Assembly: GCA_947096075.1 (NCBI GenBank)
Contig: CAMUQE010000091.1
Location: forward strand, 1 to 7,567
Reading direction: 5' to 3'
Origin: Veillonella parvula
GTDB lineage: Bacteria; Bacillota; Negativicutes; Veillonellales; Veillonellaceae
DNA: 7,567 bases
Shown one piece after another: positions 5,600 through 7,567 of this stretch. The notes under the pieces are model-generated. The model was given only the letters and a program-made list of their open reading frames with translations. It did not search any database and was not told the origin of the DNA. The translations under genes were made by a program, and so were the position numbers. Position 1 is the first letter of the stretch, and the number at the start of each line of letters is the position of its first letter.

Positions 5600-6523
5600 C
5601 TATTTTCGTTTATCTTCACGATAGGTCTTAGCAAATTCTAAGCATGCCTTAAAATCAGCTGGTATCGGTGCTTCAAAATGCATCTCTTCATCTGTAATAG
5701 GGTGTTTAACATCTAACGATTTAGAATGTAATGCTTGCCCTTCAATCGGAAAATCCATGCGGCGGTACCCATAAAATGGATCATTAACGACAGGATGCCC
5801 TATATGAGCAAAGTGAACCCGAATTTGATGGGTTCTACCAGTCTCCAAATTACATTCTACCAATGTTTGGTGACCATATCGTTCAAGAACCTTAAAATGA
5901 GTTACTGCATCTTTACTGTTTTCAAAGACTACAGCCATTTTCATACGGTCTTTAGGATGGCGTCCAATAGGCGCCTTAATAGTCCCCTTTTCTTCTACAA
6001 TATTACCTTGTACTAGCGCCCAGTACGTACGTCTTGCAGAATGTGCTTTTACTTGCTCCGCTAGGCCAATATGCGCTGCATCATTTTTTGCAACCATCAT
6101 AACACCAGACGTATCTTTATCTAAGCGATGCACAATACCCGGTCTAATTTCACCATTAATGCCTGATAGGTCCTTACAATGGAATAATAAAGCATTTACA
6201 AGTGTACCAGAATAATTTCCTACTGCAGGGTGCACCACCATGCCACGAGGTTTATTAACAATAACAATATCGTGATCTTCATATAAATAATCTAAAGGAA
6301 TATCCTCGGGTTTAACCTCAATCGATTCGGGCTCTGGGATTTCTACACGGATTACAGTATCAGGTGTAAGCCGAAGATTAGCCTTCCCTACTTTACCACC
6401 TACTATAACATGACCACCTTTAATTAAACTTTGAATATAGCTACGAGATCCTTCCATCTGTTCAGTTAAAAATACATCTAGTCTCATGCCTTCTTGCTCA
6501 GCACTTACAATATATTCATTCAT
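5600..6523 (-). CDS. rluD: RluA/RluD-family ribosomal large subunit pseudouridine synthase
   Basis: Family members isomerise specific uridines of 23S rRNA (or tRNA) to pseudouridine. The 307-residue protein has an N-terminal S4 RNA-binding domain (about residues 13-60: MRLDVFLTEQ, SRSYIQSLIKGGHVIVGGK). The catalytic domain has IVNKPRGMVVHP (88-99), the signature GIVHRLDKDTSG (129-140, catalytic Asp135) and LETGRTHQIRVH further on. With the S4 domain and this length it fits the RluD-like/Bacillus YlyB group; the exact target uridines are not predictable, so the symbol is approximate. The ATG at 6523 is preceded by AAAGAGGA. It lies between lspA and pyrR, the order seen in Bacillus. A possible own promoter is at 6552..6580. 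Confidence 0.93.
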   Translation of the reverse strand: MNEYIVSAEQEGMRLDVFLTEQMEGSRSYIQSLIKGGHVIVGGKVGKANLRLTPDTVIRVEIPEPESIEVKPEDIPLDYLYEDHDIVIVNKPRGMVVHPAVGNYSGTLVNALLFHCKDLSGINGEIRPGIVHRLDKDTSGVMMVAKNDAAHIGLAEQVKAHSARRTYWALVQGNIVEEKGTIKAPIGRHPKDRMKMAVVFENSKDAVTHFKVLERYGHQTLVECNLETGRTHQIRVHFAHIGHPVVNDPFYGYRRMDFPIEGQALHSKSLDVKHPITDEEMHFEAPIPADFKACLEFAKTYREDKRK

Positions 6524-6551
6524 CCTCTATTCCTCTTTGAGTCAAGTATAA

Positions 6552-6580
6552 GATATATATTTATTGACAAATCAAGTCAA
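6552..6580 (-). promoter_or_regulatory. Candidate rluD(-pyrR) promoter with overlapping inverted repeat
   Basis: On the minus strand TTGACT (6580..6575) and TATATC (6557..6552) are 17 bases apart, just upstream of rluD. The inverted repeat ATTGAC/GTCAAT (6563-6568 and 6576-6581, 7-base loop) covers the -35, so a repressor site is possible. Confidence 0.45.
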
Positions 6581-6609
6581 TGATCTATAAAAAGCCCTAA
6601 TAATGAAAG

Positions 6610-7050
6610 CTATTCATGGTCCTCTTTCAATGAAAATAAATAAAATACAACAAAAGCTACACCTATACAAATACCAATATCTGCTACATTAAAAATAGGC
6701 CATATACGGAAATCAAAAAAATCCACTACTCCATGAATCATGTATCGGTCAATACCATTACCAATAGCACCTGAAACTAATAATGCGGATCCGATTTGCA
6801 AAGTCCAATGACCCTTAGCTAGTCGCTTCCAGTAAAAGGCACAAACGGCTAATAGAATAATAGCTACTAGTAAGAAAAACCATCGTTGATTCGCTAACAT
6901 ACCAAAGGCTGCACCGCGATTGATAATATAGGTAAGGTGAAATACATTAGGAATAACAGGCAAAGATTCACCTAACAAAAAATGATTCATTACATAATAT
7001 TTAGTTAATTGGTCCAATAATAACCAAATGATAAGTACTGTATAAAACAA
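6610..7050 (-). CDS. lspA: Lipoprotein signal peptidase (signal peptidase II)
   Basis: LspA is an inner-membrane aspartyl protease that cleaves the signal peptide of prolipoproteins just before the lipidated Cys. The 146-residue protein has four hydrophobic helices (about residues 4-20, 58-75, 85-100 and 122-140). It carries the conserved motifs: Asp13 in LLDQLTK, NRGAAFG (44-50), catalytic Asp101 in GNGIDR and catalytic Asp124 in FNVADIGI. The start is TTG at 7050, with AAGGGAG about 6 bases upstream. There is no ATG before Met21, which would remove helix 1. The promoter at 7090..7118 is good and the ferredoxin terminator lies just upstream, so lspA begins a transcription unit running into rluD and pyrR. 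The lipoprotein upstream of ackA is a plausible substrate. Confidence 0.96.
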   Translation of the reverse strand: MFYTVLIIWLLLDQLTKYYVMNHFLLGESLPVIPNVFHLTYIINRGAAFGMLANQRWFFLLVAIILLAVCAFYWKRLAKGHWTLQIGSALLVSGAIGNGIDRYMIHGVVDFFDFRIWPIFNVADIGICIGVAFVVFYLFSLKEDHE

Positions 7051-7089
7051 GATTAACTCCCTTACTATAATATAATTCTTAATAGTCCT

Positions 7090-7118
7090 ATTATACTAAG
7101 TTACGCAAATTTAGGCAA
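7090..7118 (-). promoter_or_regulatory. lspA promoter
   Basis: On the minus strand TTGCCT (7118..7113) and a perfect TATAAT (7095..7090) are spaced by 17 bases. The promoter lies between the ferredoxin terminator and the lspA start. The short palindrome AATAG-TC-CTATT (7081-7092) overlaps the -10 end and the expected transcription start. Confidence 0.65.
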
Positions 7119-7121
7119 AAT

Positions 7122-7143
7122 AAAAAGCCCCTCAATGAGGGGC
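7122..7143 (-). terminator. Rho-independent terminator after the ferredoxin gene
   Basis: GCCCCTC (7127-7133) pairs with GAGGGGC (7137-7143) around the loop AAT. On the minus strand the stem is followed by TTTTT (7126..7122). It lies 15 bases after the ferredoxin stop and upstream of the lspA promoter, separating the two units. Confidence 0.92.
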
Positions 7144-7158
7144 GTATTTTATTTGTGA

Positions 7159-7323
7159 TTACTCGGCGGAAATTACAGAAACTGGGCAAACGGATTCGCA
7201 AGAACCGCAATCGATGCAAGCATCGCCAATTTCGTATTTAGTTTCGCCTTCAGTAATGCAAGAAACTGGGCAAACAGATGCGCAAGAACCACATTTAATG
7301 CAACCATCAGCAATAACTCTCAT
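7159..7323 (-). CDS. Clostridial-type 2[4Fe-4S] ferredoxin
   Basis: This small cytoplasmic low-potential electron carrier would serve, for example, pyruvate:ferredoxin oxidoreductase and hydrogenase in anaerobes. The 54-residue protein has two CxxCxxCxxxCP motifs: Cys8, 11, 14, 18-Pro and Cys37, 40, 43, 47-Pro. This gives two cubane clusters in the pseudo-twofold arrangement, with an extra Cys22 after the first motif. The frame extends to 7341, but the ATG at 7323 is chosen because GGAGG lies 8 bases before it and MRVIADGCIKCG is a natural ferredoxin start. The gene has its own strong promoter (7402..7430) and terminator, so it is monocistronic. Its partners are not in the window. Confidence 0.97.
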   Translation of the reverse strand: MRVIADGCIKCGSCASVCPVSCITEGETKYEIGDACIDCGSCESVCPVSVISAE

Positions 7324-7375
7324 AATTAGGACCTCCATCAAAATATAGATCAGAACTTTTTATTATCATTTAGAA

Positions 7376-7387
7376 AGGCACTTGCCT
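7376..7387. promoter_or_regulatory. Palindrome near the start of the ferredoxin leader
   Basis: AGGCA-CT-TGCCT lies a few bases downstream of the predicted transcription start. It may be an operator or a small 5' hairpin that stabilises the transcript; which one cannot be told from sequence. Confidence 0.35.
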
Positions 7388-7401
7388 CAACTTATGTTCT
7401 C

Positions 7402-7430
7402 ATTATCACACAGTTCAAATTGAAAGTCAA
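7402..7430 (-). promoter_or_regulatory. Strong ferredoxin promoter with extended -10
   Basis: On the minus strand TTGACT (7430..7425) and GATAAT (7407..7402) are 17 bases apart, with TGT directly before the -10 (extended -10). This is the best promoter match in the window and fits high expression of an abundant ferredoxin. The predicted leader is about 70 bases. Confidence 0.75.
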
Positions 7431-7567
7431 ATGAAAATGATAAAAAATTATATAATATTTTGCATAATAATTGTTCCTTTTTATCATAAAAAGCCTACAC
7501 TTATGTACATTTTGATATTTCTTTTCATTTATATAGTTGAGTTTAATAATCAATAATTGAGAATACA
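7431..7567. other. AT-rich non-coding right edge
   Basis: No supported gene is seen here. The stretch is very AT-rich, as expected upstream of a strong promoter. It contains the near-perfect palindrome CTTTTTAT-C-ATAAAAAG (7477-7493). No terminator with a GC-rich stem is visible for a gene entering from the right. Confidence 0.6.

Noticed and set aside
5506..5634. 43-residue N-terminal extension of pyrR overlapping rluD
   Set aside because: The extension is not PyrR-like and overlaps the rluD end; the ATG at 5505 has a good Shine-Dalgarno.
6583..6612. Terminator between lspA and rluD
   Set aside because: On the minus strand a T-run follows AGC...GCT pairing, but the stem is only a few pairs with G-U wobbles, too weak to call.
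7477..7493. CTTTTTAT-C-ATAAAAAG palindrome as a terminator for a gene to the right
   Set aside because: The stem is almost all A/T with a one-base centre, and no coding frame leads into it. It may be chance in AT-rich DNA.

Overview
The window is an AT-rich, gene-dense bacterial chromosome segment. The protein families and the compact 54-residue clostridial-type ferredoxin suggest an anaerobic fermenter with Firmicutes-type gene content. My best guess is a Negativicutes genus such as Veillonella, inferred from gene content and protein character rather than from any search. No rRNA, tRNA, CRISPR array, insertion sequence or phage gene is visible.

Layout: all genes are on the minus strand except one, tmcAL. 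From the right edge leftwards along the minus strand there is a 2[4Fe-4S] ferredoxin (own strong promoter and own terminator), lspA (TTG start), an RluA/RluD-family pseudouridine synthase and pyrR. pyrR ends in a strong hairpin that contains its own stop codon. tmcAL (plus strand) converges on pyrR and diverges from a lipoprotein gene. The lipoprotein gene is followed 3 bases later by ackA (acetate kinase), which ends in a strong terminator. Next come a membrane protein with a PH-like cytoplasmic domain and maf (a nucleotide pyrophosphatase). The left edge, 14 bases after the maf stop, is a perfect ACAGC tandem repeat.

Functional themes: energy metabolism (ferredoxin as electron carrier, acetate kinase making ATP from acetyl phosphate), lipoprotein maturation (LspA, plus a lipoprotein of the type it would process), RNA modification (RluD-like enzyme on rRNA, TmcAL on elongator tRNA-Met) and pyrimidine/nucleotide handling (PyrR, Maf). 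The order lspA-rluD-pyrR is a familiar Firmicutes arrangement, but the biosynthetic pyr genes do not follow pyrR here.

The most unusual part is simple-sequence DNA. The left-edge pentanucleotide tract reads on the minus strand as GCTGT repeats. It lies inside an open frame starting MNRVIIGC and continuing as repeated AVLCC, a hydrophobic signal-peptide-like segment whose frame would switch with copy number. This resembles Neisseria opa phase variation. The tract is exactly 55 bases at the very end of the sequence, so the true copy number may be larger and cut by assembly. Two further repeat-like tracts lie in tmcAL: an in-frame AAATTC run encoding an Asn/Ser/Thr-rich insert, and a degenerate ATTAG run across its stop codon.
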